Source of the DNA: Flammulina velutipes
Lineage: Eukaryota; Basidiomycota; Agaricomycetes; Agaricales; Physalacriaceae
Length of the DNA: 64,000 nt
NCBI GenBank assembly: GCA_011800155.1
Contig: CM022377.1
Coordinates: 62,001 to 126,000 of the forward strand
Direction of reading: 5' to 3'
Shown: positions 11,761 to 21,490 of the stretch, one piece after another
Layout: every line of letters starts with the position of its first letter
Numbering within the stretch: position 1 is the first letter of the stretch
The notes under the pieces: model-generated
What the model was told of the DNA's origin: nothing
Databases searched by the model: none
Seen by the model: the letters and a program-made list of their open reading frames with translations, nothing else
Position numbers and translations under genes: made by a program

Positions 11761-11854
11761 GCATCAGCGGGGAGTCGAACCCCGAGCGCGGTCAGAGTTT
11801 TCTTAAAGGCCCAAGGTATGGGAAGGCCGCATGTTACCGCTACACCACTGATGC
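11761..11854 (-). tRNA. tRNA-Gly(CCC), intron-containing
   Basis: The minus strand folds as a tRNA. The acceptor stem GCATCAG pairs with CTGATGC. The D arm is GTGT-AGCGGTA-ACAT with the G10.U25 pair usual in tRNA-Gly. The T arm is CGGGG-TTCGACT-CCCCG. The anticodon loop reads TTCCCA..., giving CCC, with an intron of about 24 nt after position 37. One mismatch in the anticodon stem and an alternative register (TCC) keep the exact anticodon uncertain. It is the best-preserved of five related tRNA-like sequences in the window and shows internal A and B boxes. Confidence 0.62.
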
Positions 11855-11859
11855 TGGCG

Positions 11860-12298
11860 TGGTGGGTATTGTGTGGCGCCACGTTCACTCGTGTAGTTGT
11901 TTTCTAGGCAAAACAGATGTTTGATGTGAAGTATACAGCATTCGGCGCCTCATGCCAGGTGGAAAGACTGCATTTTCGGAATGTGGCGATGACGGCTGAG
12001 GATGGGCGGATGGAAACTTGAAGGTGGGGAGGGTGTTTCCGCTTTCAACGCACTTGTCACTAATAAGTATTATGGTTGTGTCGCGTTGGAATCAAAGGAA
12101 ATTTCGATCCCGCTTTGGAATTTGGGTACCCGGCGTTACGCAAATCCTCTCCCGTTCTGGTCATCCTCAAGCACCCAGCTGATGTTCTGCATGCAGTGAC
12201 TAATCACTCCGAGTGGGGGCTCGGCGATAGTATGTGGAACGTGATGTTAGTATCGATGACACACGTTGATTAAAAACATTGAAAGATTAGGCTCAAGT
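11860..12298. other. Intergenic, no gene recognised
   Basis: Only short chance frames are present between the two tRNA-like sequences. Confidence 0.4.
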
Positions 12299-12382
12299 GC
12301 AACAGCGAGGAGTCGAACCCCGCGCGTCCAAGATCTGACCCCTAATTAAGAAGGCCGCATGTTGCCGCCACGCCACTGCTGC
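12299..12382 (-). tRNA. Diverged tRNA-like sequence, Gly-type body
   Basis: On the minus strand the acceptor stem GCAGCAG can pair with CTGTTGC, and the T arm GCGGGGTTCGACTCCTCGC is present. The D arm resembles the tRNA-Gly at 11.8 kb (GTGGCGGCAACATGCGGCC). The anticodon loop reads TTCTTAA with an intron-like insert, so the identity is not secure. It may be a decayed duplicate of the 11.8 kb gene. Confidence 0.4.
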
Positions 12383-12793
12383 TTGCAGGAAGGAGAATCT
12401 ATGTGGCTGGACATTAAATCAGTTTTGTGAGTACCGGCGACCATTTCGACTTCGTCGCACCCTACAGCGACGGGGAGGTGTCGAGTAACAGTGAACTGTG
12501 CTTCTCGGAGGCTTGGGAAAGATGTTTTCGCGTTGGTACCCAATCATCTCTGGGACGTCCCATGTAAGTATCGCCGGGCATGATAGTGCAGCAAGTTTTC
12601 TTTCAGCTTGGACCAGCGCTCGTCGTCGTTGACTACGTCTCGCGTGTCGACAATTGCAACAATGTATCCTCGGAACGGTATTAAGTCTATTCGATGTAGT
12701 TTTAGTTGGATGTATGGCAAAGATACCGTAGGTAACTATAGAGCTCACATGATCGAGAGTCCATAATTATAATCGAAACTATGAAGTGTAACA
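12383..12793. other. Intergenic, no gene recognised
   Basis: A plus-strand frame around 12435-12545 and a minus-strand frame at 12419-12748 are open, but neither resembles a family or another copy in the window. Confidence 0.35.
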
Positions 12794-13882
12794 TTATGCG
12801 ATATACTCATTGGACTTCCAAAGCGAGTGGGCAGTCATGTTGTCAAAAGATTCCGGCACAGTAGGACGTCGGCCGCCCTGCTTCCACTTTTCTACGCGCT
12901 CCCACAGCCTCTCGTTGTGCGGCGCAGGCATCGGGAAGGTCCAATCTGCTATTTGGTGCGCATCTGCCTTGGATTCCGTCATTTCTGGCAGAAAAAACAC
13001 CATGCCTGGGTATGTCCTTTCTATAAATGCTATCGTCGGGTTGGGAACATATGAGGAGGGCACAATAACGATTCGGGAATCCTTCGATACTTCATTGAAT
13101 CGGTTGAGTAATGCTTCAAAGCGGAGCTGAAAGTCACTGGGTCGTAAAATGACGGAATTCAAGGAATCGCGAGGGGATGAGAATATGAAGGAGACCGTTT
13201 CGGCGATGAATAGCGGGTGTTCGGTGACGCCCTCGTAGTCGTCGTCAAGGATTAGAGTTGTGAGATTTGGACACAGTGAGAACAGGGTGTTCCACGTAGA
13301 TTCCGAGAACGCGAGATCACCGTCTTCTAGTCGGAAGTCCAAGTGAGTAAGACTCGGCGGAAGCACATAGCGGATGTCATTCGGTGGAAGATGGAGGAAT
13401 GACATGTACTTTGGGCGCGAGTCTATCTTTCCATACGGGAAGAAGGGCGAGAGGGTACGCGGAAGGGATGTCCAGAGCGCCAAATTGATGATGCCCGTGC
13501 AAGTCGATAACACTACATGCACATCCTCAAGCTCCCTTGCACTCAGGTACTCGGGGGGGTTGTATGTGAGTAATACACAAAGTCTTGACGTTCGCGTGGA
13601 GAAAATGGAAGTCACATCTGTGTCTAATGCATCGCGCAAAAGACCGCAGGTTGATATCGGCTTCGAGAACAATGGTCTGATACATAATGGGGTTTATCCT
13701 ATCATGACAATTACTCATTAGCACCGACCGACACCGGTTGGCGGTACTGACCATTTGTGTACTGTTCTGGAAACGAGCGCCAGGTTCTTGGCTGTGGGGC
13801 GATGGAGGAGGGCAGCGGTTTCCAAGACATATCTGAAGACATCCAGAGGAAGGTCGTGTGCGAGCTGTGGATCGGACGACAT
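12794..13882 (-). pseudogene. F-box-like gene of an expanded basidiomycete family, one frameshift
   Basis: Exon 1 (13882-13752) starts with ATG and encodes an F-box-like segment, HDLPLDVFRYVLETAALL. An intron (13751-13699, GTCAGT donor, ATAG acceptor) joins in phase to exon 2 at 13698. Exon 2 reads VKTLCITHIQP and then meets a run of seven C residues on the coding strand (13552-13558). With seven the frame ends at a stop; with six it would continue into the long downstream frame. That frame includes VLSTCTGIINLALWTSLP and an LRR-like region, ending at 12794. Protein length would be about 345 residues. F-box proteins recruit substrates to SCF ubiquitin ligases; this subfamily is only loosely F-box-like. 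The frameshift may be real decay or a homopolymer sequencing error. Confidence 0.62.
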
Positions 13883-13949
13883 AGTGGGTTGAAAGGACGC
13901 TCAGGCCAATGTTGCACAGATTCAAAGGTACGGCATTCGGTAAGTGGTT

Positions 13950-14050
13950 TAGTGATGGTCGAAAATCAAGAGGTTTCGGCGATTTCCGGCTGGCCAAATG
14001 AGGCTATGAACGCTCACGCGCACGATTGAAATAAAATGCCCTGCTGTCGG
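13950..14050. repeat. Spacer block shared by the F-box pairs
   Basis: The block 'AAGAGGTTTCGGCG.TTTCCGGCTGGCCAA' plus 'GAGGCTATGAACGCTCAC' occurs here and also near 28860-28910 (inverted) and 62338-62392. It lies between the F-box-like gene or its remnant and the F-box/LRR gene in all three places, marking one duplicated unit. Confidence 0.65.
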
Positions 14051-14152
14051 CAATGCAGGATCGGAATTATGTGCCATTAGTGGGAAAGCCTATGGACATA
14101 TTACAAAGCGATGATGGTCGGATATCACAAGTTCTGTTATATTACAGCGTAA

Positions 14153-15562
14153 CTAATCCTCGCAGATATAACGAATGGAGATAAATTTACAGAGCACAGT
14201 CCATCTCTTCAATATTCTCGCGTCTCTCACTATCGATGCTAGTGACATTTCCATCCTTGCACTGTGGCAATCCGAGTGAATAACTCTGACTTCACAGATA
14301 GGATTCGCGGGAGACCGAACTCGACGCTCAACCATAGACACAATATCCCCTTCATCCTCGCACAAGAGCGTGATATACACGCACAGTGTTGTCAGTTTGG
14401 AAAGAACCTCACCGCGTCCTATCGCTCTCATCATAGCCGGGATTGCTACGCAATTGCAATCAATAGACAAAGTCTCGACGGATCGGGCACAAGACAAAAA
14501 TGAGACAACCTCATTGTCCACGTTCATCCCATAGCCGCCAGCCATGAATTCAATTGACAAGTTGACCACTTTGTCAATATCTTGGAAGTCTGGGAGATAT
14601 GGCTCCAGGCAAGCGTAATACCTTATATGTAATGTGAGTGTTCTCAACGCTGGAGCAACGATACGCTGTGATGCTTCGCGGAGAACACAGCCAAGACCTG
14701 CGTCAGAGCTGATAGTGTGGAGAAGGGGGAGTGTGAGGTGGGGCAGGGCAAGGGGACTGGAATGCAAATGCATATCAGTCAAGCTGGCTCCGGTACTGAT
14801 GTGCAGCTCCTCCAAGTACGGCATTTGAGAAAGATTGACGAGTCCATCAACAGGAGTATGGAAGTGTCGGATTCCACGCCATGGGAGGGTTATTTTCTGG
14901 ATAGCGCCCGGGAAATGGATGTCGTACCATCTTCCCCCAGGTATACTGGAATCCCATTGTAGTCGAGCGAGTTTGGGAGCGTGACGGAAGAGGTTGAGAT
15001 AAATCTCAGGGTCCGTGTTGCACAGCAAACATAGCCTGATGCTACGAAGACTCGCAAATGAGTCTCCCGATAACATCCTGAGGACATCGGGGTAAGTGAA
15101 TATCCTCAGATGGTGCCAACGCGAGGTCGTAGAAAACAATGGTGCGAGATAGTTCCTGATGAGATTGTATCTCTGATGTTCATATTCTCCGTGTCTGCAA
15201 ACATCACGGATTTCGACATCTAGTTCGACGTCACGGCTCCTTTGGAGTGACAGGTTGAGCAGGAATGCGAGATGCGAGGCACGGTGACGGAATGGGACAT
15301 ATTTCTCCATGTCAATCTTGATGTCGGACCATAAAAGAGGGGAGGATAGCGCCAGGCCTCGCCAGCTTCGGGACACCTGAGACAGAACCCAAGGGTGGCG
15401 GTCTGTGCGAATGGAGTCGTTCTGACCTATCTCGTGATAAGAGACGGGTTTGATGCACAGGTGGAAGATGAGAGATAGGACATCGTCGGAGAGGGAGTCG
15501 ATGGGGGAACCCGAGGCCAGACTTGCAGGAACAACTCGGAGTGCCATAATTGATGGGTGCAT
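14153..15562 (-). CDS. F-box / LRR protein, intact
   Basis: A single exon encodes about 469 residues from an ATG at 15562 (an alternative ATG is at 15547). The N-terminal F-box reads IDSLSDDVLSLIFHLCIKP and continues through WVLSQVSRSWRGLALSSPLLWSDI, the canonical agaric F-box pattern. The rest is a Leu-rich repeat array (for example MPYLEELHISTGASL and ALRTLTLHIRYY) ending in KRWTVLCKFISIRYICED. Role by family: substrate receptor of an SCF-type ubiquitin ligase, target unknown. It is about 60-70% similar by eye to the copies at 27.3 and 62.5 kb. The frame continues upstream of the ATG into the remnant block at 15.65 kb, but the F-box start and the paralogs support the chosen ATG. Confidence 0.85.
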   Translation of the reverse strand: MHPSIMALRVVPASLASGSPIDSLSDDVLSLIFHLCIKPVSYHEIGQNDSIRTDRHPWVLSQVSRSWRGLALSSPLLWSDIKIDMEKYVPFRHRASHLAFLLNLSLQRSRDVELDVEIRDVCRHGEYEHQRYNLIRNYLAPLFSTTSRWHHLRIFTYPDVLRMLSGDSFASLRSIRLCLLCNTDPEIYLNLFRHAPKLARLQWDSSIPGGRWYDIHFPGAIQKITLPWRGIRHFHTPVDGLVNLSQMPYLEELHISTGASLTDMHLHSSPLALPHLTLPLLHTISSDAGLGCVLREASQRIVAPALRTLTLHIRYYACLEPYLPDFQDIDKVVNLSIEFMAGGYGMNVDNEVVSFLSCARSVETLSIDCNCVAIPAMMRAIGRGEVLSKLTTLCVYITLLCEDEGDIVSMVERRVRSPANPICEVRVIHSDCHSARMEMSLASIVRDARILKRWTVLCKFISIRYICED

Positions 15563-15639
15563 AAGAAAATGTGCGGCTGACTTTATACTCACACCCTTGA
15601 TTGTTCTTTCCAAGACTGAATTGTTGCGCGAAGTCTTTG

Positions 15640-15880
15640 TCGTCCGGCAATTATCCAATTTCTTATTGTCGTCCGTCAAGTGTAAACATCCTGATTTGGA
15701 AGAGATTGTGCGAATCATTGCCTCCGCGTCGATCAGGTACACCGTTTGTGATTGTAGATGCGTGAGTGTCCTGGGTCTTGGGAAGCTAGTGATCTACAAT
15801 TCGGTCTCCATGTTCGAGGACGCTTGGATTGCTAACGCTAACGTGTGCCGAGCTCGTGTTTATATTTGCCAAGAATGAGA
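15640..15880 (+). pseudogene. C-terminal fragment of orphan family C
   Basis: The plus strand encodes NFLLSSVKCKHP followed by LEEIVRIIASASIR, and later ends in ICQE and a stop. The same segment occurs at 57120-57234 (+) and 27000-27230 (-). Only the 3' part of the gene is present. It lies head-to-head with the F-box/LRR gene. Confidence 0.5.
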
Positions 15881-16018
15881 TAGTCCTCTCGCGGGATCCT
15901 TCTTACATTAGGGCAATCATCGCCATATCTTGCTCTACGTATATTGCCTACTAGTTACATCATGAAAAAGCAATCTCATGTTTGTTCGTCCGTTTCGCTC
16001 GACCTATGCGCCCAAAAT

Positions 16019-16104
16019 GTGACGGACTGTCAGACATGCGGTCTTCCCACTTCGCAATGATGATATAGTTAACCGCGCTCGGGGATAGACTCCACACTGA
16101 TGTA
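16019..16104 (+). pseudogene. tRNA-Gly remnant with intron
   Basis: The blocks ACATGCGGTCTTCCCA and ACCGCGCTCGGGGATAGACTCC are recognisable as anticodon and T-arm regions of the tRNA at 11.8 kb. The acceptor stem and D arm are destroyed. The flanks match those of the remnant at 57.5 kb. Confidence 0.5.
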
Positions 16105-16149
16105 CATTGATGCAGTGGTCTGAGTGTTTTTTGTGTTCTTCAAAGTTAC

Positions 16150-16560
16150 TTATGTAGTTTAGAAATTAACCCCTGTTAACGTTTTGGATTCAAGTTCAAC
16201 AAGACACGGGGATGCGGCTAACGTAGATATACTGTAACGTCCGAGGTTAACATAGATACTACAGTAGACGAAGTACACGTCACAGCATTGAAGGGACTAC
16301 GCAGCCAAATCCTACAGCCCCGCGAGTCATACTAATACGATCCTCTAAGATCCCAGTAGTCCTCCATCCCCGGTGGCATCGAAAACATAAGCACCTTCCC
16401 GGCGAGATAACCATTTTCCACTCAACATCGCTCCCCATAGCCCTCGCCAGGTAGGGAACGTCACCAATTCCGGAATAACCTCGCCGAGCAACCCCATCGC
16501 GCTCAATGATACGGTCTTTCGCACCCTAGCCAACATTGACGACGGGTACATCTGGAGTCC
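16150..16560. repeat. Repeat family D, copy 1 (with GTAGATA palindrome)
   Basis: This holds the block 'CTAACGTAGATA..TAACGTCCGAGGTTAAC.TAGATACTACAGTAG', followed by 'CAGTAGTCCTCCATCCCCG.TGGCAT'. Both blocks recur at 57670-57860 in the same orientation and at about 43690-43930 inverted. It is a decayed multi-copy sequence with no intact frame. Confidence 0.6.
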
Positions 16561-16779
16561 GTGATCATTTCCTCGATATTATCTTCTTGATTGGATTCCG
16601 AGCGTCTGCGATGTGGATGTGCGATTCGGTCAACGAGGGAGCGCCCTCAGTCTATCCAAGGTCCCTGCGTCTCATTTCAGACCAAAGTAGACGCCTTCGA
16701 GGGGTTTAGTGGCGGAAAATGAGATGGTCGTCGGCAGGCGATTGGGACGTTCTCCATCTTTGCTTTTCGGCCATCCTGA

Positions 16780-17280
16780 GGGGCTCTAGTATTGGCAGGG
16801 ATAGGTTTCCCGTATCTCGAGTTGGATGGTAGAGGGAAAGCTCCTAAGATGGACAAGAAAATCTGTCTTTCCATCCATCCTCTTCAAGGACGAGACCGTT
16901 GACGCTAGAGACATGCGACGATAACTGAGAGTTCTGGTTTGAGTGAAGACTCGGGGTTTGAGCGCGATATCGTCTGAGCGTGCATGCGAACGGAGAGGAG
17001 ATGAGTAGGATTCAAGGACAATCGCGGGGAGGATGATGCAGAGGAAACGCCAGAACGATCGGCTGCCAGTGGTAGGCAAAGCGAGTGCTCTGTCCAGAGT
17101 CTCCGGGGCTATGTCCCGAAAATATCCTTGGATAGCCCTGGGCGAGGACATGATAGAGCGTGCGCTGAAAGAATTCTTGAAACACTTTGAAGGTGGATGT
17201 GAACCCAGATCGGCACAAGGCGACAAGAGGATGTATGTCCTCGGTAGCGAGTCCTTTTCGTCGAACGGTCAACTTTGATT
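16780..17280 (-). pseudogene. F-box-like debris
   Basis: Minus-strand frames here resemble those at 18.4-18.9 kb in order and in short blocks such as the 'GAAAGAATTCTTGAA' region, but are shifted several times. It seems to be an older, more decayed copy. The stretch 17290-18390 between them holds only short chance frames and possible intron-like pieces, with no gene I can support. Confidence 0.35.
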
Positions 17281-18392
17281 TGACATCCGAAGCGCATCGA
17301 AGTCTTCGCAGCCGCGTTCTACTGGACCGAACGTCCCCGTAAAGGACAGCACTTCGACACGAGCGTTATTGCCGTCCTGCAGTGGCGTTAATACACAGAG
17401 TCGCGTTGGTTAAATCTGCACTTACACCAATAGGGGATACATCAACGGGAGCCAACAGAATAGTCGCCAGCGCGAGATATCGCATCCAGGAGATCTAGAC
17501 TCATGTCAGTAAGAAGTCAGTAAAACATTAAAGACAGACTACATACAGTAAACTGCGTCCCGATTCGTTTGAAATGATCTCCCCAAGGTAAGAGGGCTAT
17601 CTCCAGTTCTAGACACATATAAAAATCAGCAGAGAAACAGAGAAAGGAAAGGCAGAACCCACCCGTATAGATCTTGGGCAGCTTACCCAACACAACGTCG
17701 GGTCAATCCTCGTTCCAATACCAATCACGCCTTGGGGAGGAATCGTTCATTACGGGAGCTGGAGCCCTAGAGAGGGAAGCGTAGGAGGCTCTGCATCATC
17801 CGACTGGTGCGCACGCCCTCGCCGTCCAGATGCTTTCATCGCCCAACTACTCCCTGAAGCGACTCCCTCATATCCCCACCATCTTGCGATGGACAGAGGA
17901 AGAAGACGAACAGCGATAATCCAGGGAGTTATTCATACGGATGGGTTGCACAACGTCGGTGAAGAAGAGCGTTAGGTTTCGCGGGAACGAGCCAGGCATC
18001 GGCGTATGATCGCGGAATCGCTCTGGCAGTGGGATCCGCATGTCTTCCGTATAAGATGACGAAGTAGACACTCGAGCTGGGGCTGAATGAGGAAAGGATG
18101 CGGAACCCTTGGAGGATGGATGGGATTGTCCGACAGCTTGAGCTGCGTAGCGTACGTCACGGATGTTCTTTGAACAAGCCACAGCGATTCCCTATCGAGA
18201 GCGATGATGCGAGTACATGTTCGCGTTGTCGTGCGCGGGTGGGACGATCGAACCATCCGACTCGTTGGGAAAGCTCGCGCGATGAATGGGAGTCAGTAGA
18301 ACCTCGGTATCGCCCTTAGCGAGGAGGATATAAGAGTGAGGTAGACCCGAGACGATGGATTGTGTAGTGGATGAGGGTAAGACCCGCCGATT

Positions 18393-18902
18393 CTAGAAGG
18401 CTCCTTGGTACGATTGCGAGTTTTCCAGCCTAGTGTCTGTACGCCGAAACGACGGAGAAGGGTACGATGGGCCAGGAGAGTAATTTGGGGTGTGGTAGTT
18501 GAGGATAGCAGGTTTGCTGTGGTCCAAGGATACAATTCGGCGTGAGTTAGTGTGCATGAGCACGTGAGGGAGGCCGACGAAATGGCCGTAACGAAGGATG
18601 AAGCACAATATGTACCCATAGGGCACATCGGAGAGGTATATAGATGGAAGGATGTGTGTCGCCGGTAGCGAATCCTCGGCGTAGAAAGTGGTACGTTCCG
18701 CAGTCAACGTTTGGTAACAAGGATTGGTGCAGAGCGTGGCAGGCGACTTTGCAGCTATTTTCCATAGTGGTGACACGAGGCGCAAGCCGGGGAGGATGGT
18801 ATTGTGCCATTCCTCGTCGAGGACGGAAGAGAGCGCATATAGAAAGACTTCTTGAAGCATCCGTTGGAGTCTCTCTACTGAACGATGTGTAGTTTGACGC
18901 AT
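18393..18902 (-). pseudogene. F-box gene fragment
   Basis: A 169-codon minus-strand frame contains an F-box-like stretch, LQEVFLYALSSV, followed by LRLVSPLWKIAAKSPATLC, which fits the second half of a fungal F-box. No LRR region follows, and the frame shifts upstream of 18.9 kb. I read it as a truncated F-box gene. Confidence 0.42.
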
Positions 18903-19039
18903 TCATTAAGTGGTACAAGGTTCGTATGCTGGAAAGACGCGTAATGGGATCCAGGAAATGGCGCAATGGATATGGGTTGAATGACCTAGCTGGCGATGTT
19001 AGAAAGTCTGCTGGTCCCATAGATACAAGCACATACAGG

Positions 19040-19660
19040 CTGTCCTGTCGAATCGTTCACAAGCGCCTAGAGAATATGCGTGCGAGGTGTCGACTTCGTT
19101 CACGGCAAGCGCCAGGAGGATATGGGTGGTAGGTTCGACGAGACGCGTTGACATCCTAAGCGCCTATGGTTCAGCGCTCGTCTTGTCGGGCTTGGTTAAG
19201 ATGCGCATTTTGCCAGGCCTGCTCCCAATGTCAGCAAGCACACAAATCGCGATGCGCGCCAGACACACCTGCGACGCTGTTTGACCCGAAGGCTCAGATC
19301 TCTCTTTTCTCCAAAGCCCAACATTGCCGTTCAACGATCAGCACCGGAACGACTTGAGTATGCTGGAATTTCGTCGACGTCACCATTGCCGTCGTTGTTC
19401 GCGCGTAGGCTTGGATCTTTCTCAAAGACTGTCGTTGGGAACTGCGACCGACGCCGTCCAGCAAGGATAAGTTATCTCAACCTGGAGGAGGAGGCTGATA
19501 GGCAGAAGGCGTGGCAGTGGAAGTGCTATTGGTGTATACGTGAGCGCTCGTCTTGCTGCCTCGTCGCCAAGCCGGGCTTGAATGGGCTTCATCGTCCTCT
19601 ATCTAGCACATGGGCCTGCATGCTATTAGTCGATGTCCACTCGTGATACGCTTCAGACAC
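19040..19660. other. No gene recognised; mixed repeat debris
   Basis: Short plus-strand frames and R1-like words (such as 'CCAACATTGCCGTTCAACGATCAGCACCGGAACGACTTGA') suggest another degraded R1 piece near 19310-19390. Nothing intact is visible. Confidence 0.35.
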
Positions 19661-19689
19661 ACCTAGGATACATTCTCGCACGAAGACTC

Positions 19690-20040
19690 GTCTCTCTCCC
19701 AGATTGTCGTTCGGCACTGGAACGACTTGGATATGCGGACAAGGAAGCGATATTTTGTCAATGGGTCACTCACCATTGTGGTCGTCGTTGTCACCGACGA
19801 TGAGGAATGAGTCTTGCAGCTGGCTAGGGATAATATCGGCGCATTGGCGGTCGTCGTGGTGGAAGGACGGAAGATGTATTTGTTTCGGCTTGGCGGTACC
19901 ACGTGGCTCGAGACCTTATTCCACCATCACCATTTCGCTCGTGTATGTACGCTGGACTCTTAAGCAACTCGCGTAATCCCGGGGGATACTGTAGAAGATT
20001 ATCTCTCGCTATTCTATTACATTCTTCCAGATTCATGCGA
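19690..20040 (-). repeat. Repeat family R1, copy 3 (inverted)
   Basis: The minus strand matches 49628-49990, including a frame starting MNLEECNRIARDNLLQYP that corresponds to MNLEERDRIVIEKLIQYP at 49654. The next sequence to the right is the caspase fragment. R1 and caspase DNA were therefore copied here together, but in an inverted arrangement relative to each other. Confidence 0.6.
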
Positions 20041-20046
20041 GCATAG

Positions 20047-20449
20047 TCAAACGTTCAACTCGCGCCAGAGGCCAACGGTCGAGGACTTTCGACATCGGTT
20101 TTGATGACTCTGCTTCGTTCTGAGGATTTGACGCAACCCACCTACTCGGATATCATTAAGAGCCTTCCTAAACTCCCCAGGAAAGGTTGTTTTATCTGGA
20201 TTACTGGTTGGAATCCTTACCCATTCATTTGATAGCCAAAATACCCAATGCGAAGGGATCAACCAGCACCTCACGCACTACTAGCCCGAAACACGTCGTC
20301 TATAACATTACCCAATATGTTTCGGTATATATCATGGACGCTGGCGAAGCACACAGAATCGCTGTCGACGCTGTATTCGCTGTCTATGACACCAAATCCT
20401 GTGCTAATATGTTTGGACATCTCAGGTTAGCGCATTCCAGTCGACCCTA
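20047..20449 (+). pseudogene. Caspase-like fragment, copy 5
   Basis: The plus strand is highly similar to 48290-47885 of caspase copy 4. It covers the end of the peptidase domain, intron 2 and the start of the middle domain (VYIMDAGEAHRIAVDAVFAVYD). The intron is still present and its donor is destroyed (GGAAAG), so this is a genomic duplication and not a retrocopy. It lacks both the His and Cys of the active site and the whole C-terminal domain. Confidence 0.8.
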
Positions 20450-20561
20450 AATGCACTATACGAGGCAAATCACCAAGGTCTTACCTTGTAAGCGTAGCAT
20501 GGGAGCCACGTGTTGTCTGATTGAAAAGCCGCGATCCCAAACGCAGATAGAAATCAACACC

Positions 20562-21457
20562 ATGTCTATCACCACCTCTCTGCACGAAGAGCATCTTTCA
20601 GGCTCTGAGCCCGATGTCGACGCCACGACGAGCGACGACTCCACGGACGAACCAAATAGTGGCCCAGCGGACCTTATACATGCCACCTCACTGTACGAAG
20701 AGTCTCCTTCGAATTCCGAGCCCCGCGCCGATACCGCGACGAGCGACATGCATCAATTGGCCGTCCTGGACGAACCCCGTAATAGGTATGGTACATCGGG
20801 GCTTACACCTGCCACATCGTTGTACGAAGAGTCTCTTTCGGACTCCGAGCCCGGCGATGTCGCCGCCACTACAAACGACGCGAACCTCATAGACGAACCG
20901 ATTGTTGGGGCCGACCCGGTGCGTGGTTGAATCATCATCTCGATTTATTCTCATTCATTCTGTATCTCCAGGAGCTCACGCTATCTTACGTCCTCAAACA
21001 CGCACCTTATGAGGACCTTCCCCCCAAACTATTTGTTCACAATTACCTAGCTTATCGCCCTCCCGAATTTGTTTATGGGGTTTCCTTTCGTGATCACACT
21101 GCCTTACGAGAAGTGGGCCTCAAGTACGAGCCGGACTATCTGGATGGGTTTCCATTGGATTACATGGCCCTTCTACAGGCATACCTCTCCCGGTCCGAGG
21201 AATGCCAAGTAGACGCAAGTCGGATCAAGTTCTCACAGACTCACAAGGAGCAAATTGTGCTCTACGTTGCGAGTTCCTGGAGTCCGAAGCTCTCTGAACT
21301 TGATTCACTTATGGAGGATGCTGCGCAAATCCAACGGTCCTTTGAACAACACGGATGGATTACGCAGTTCAAGTGGCACTTGCTCTATGATTACGACGAG
21401 AAATTCAAGGATTTCAACCTGCCCAACTTCGAGATGCAACTTTCTCCAATTAGCTAG
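20562..21457 (+). CDS. Two-exon gene with acidic Ser/Thr repeats, function unknown
   Basis: Exon 1 (20562-20918) and exon 2 (20972-21457) are joined by a GT-AG intron (GTGCGT, CTCCAG) in phase 0 to give about 280 residues. The N-terminal third has three imperfect repeats of the pattern ATSLYEES-S-SEP-D-ATTSD, strongly acidic and probably disordered. The C-terminal part (SYVLKHAPYEDLPPKLFVHN onward) looks globular and ends in MQLSPIS. I do not recognise the fold. The gene begins about 110 bp after the caspase fragment and ends 33 bp before the reverse-transcriptase frame. It could be host DNA bordering the retroelement or part of an element. An earlier in-frame ATG at 20451 exists. Confidence 0.5.
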
Positions 21458-21490
21458 GTGAGTCGACCACAATAACCGTGAATCGTAGCG

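Noticed and set aside
12299..12382. Functional tRNA-Glu
   Set aside because: One register gives a TTC anticodon, but the body is that of the neighbouring tRNA-Gly and the loop is irregular, so identity is left open.
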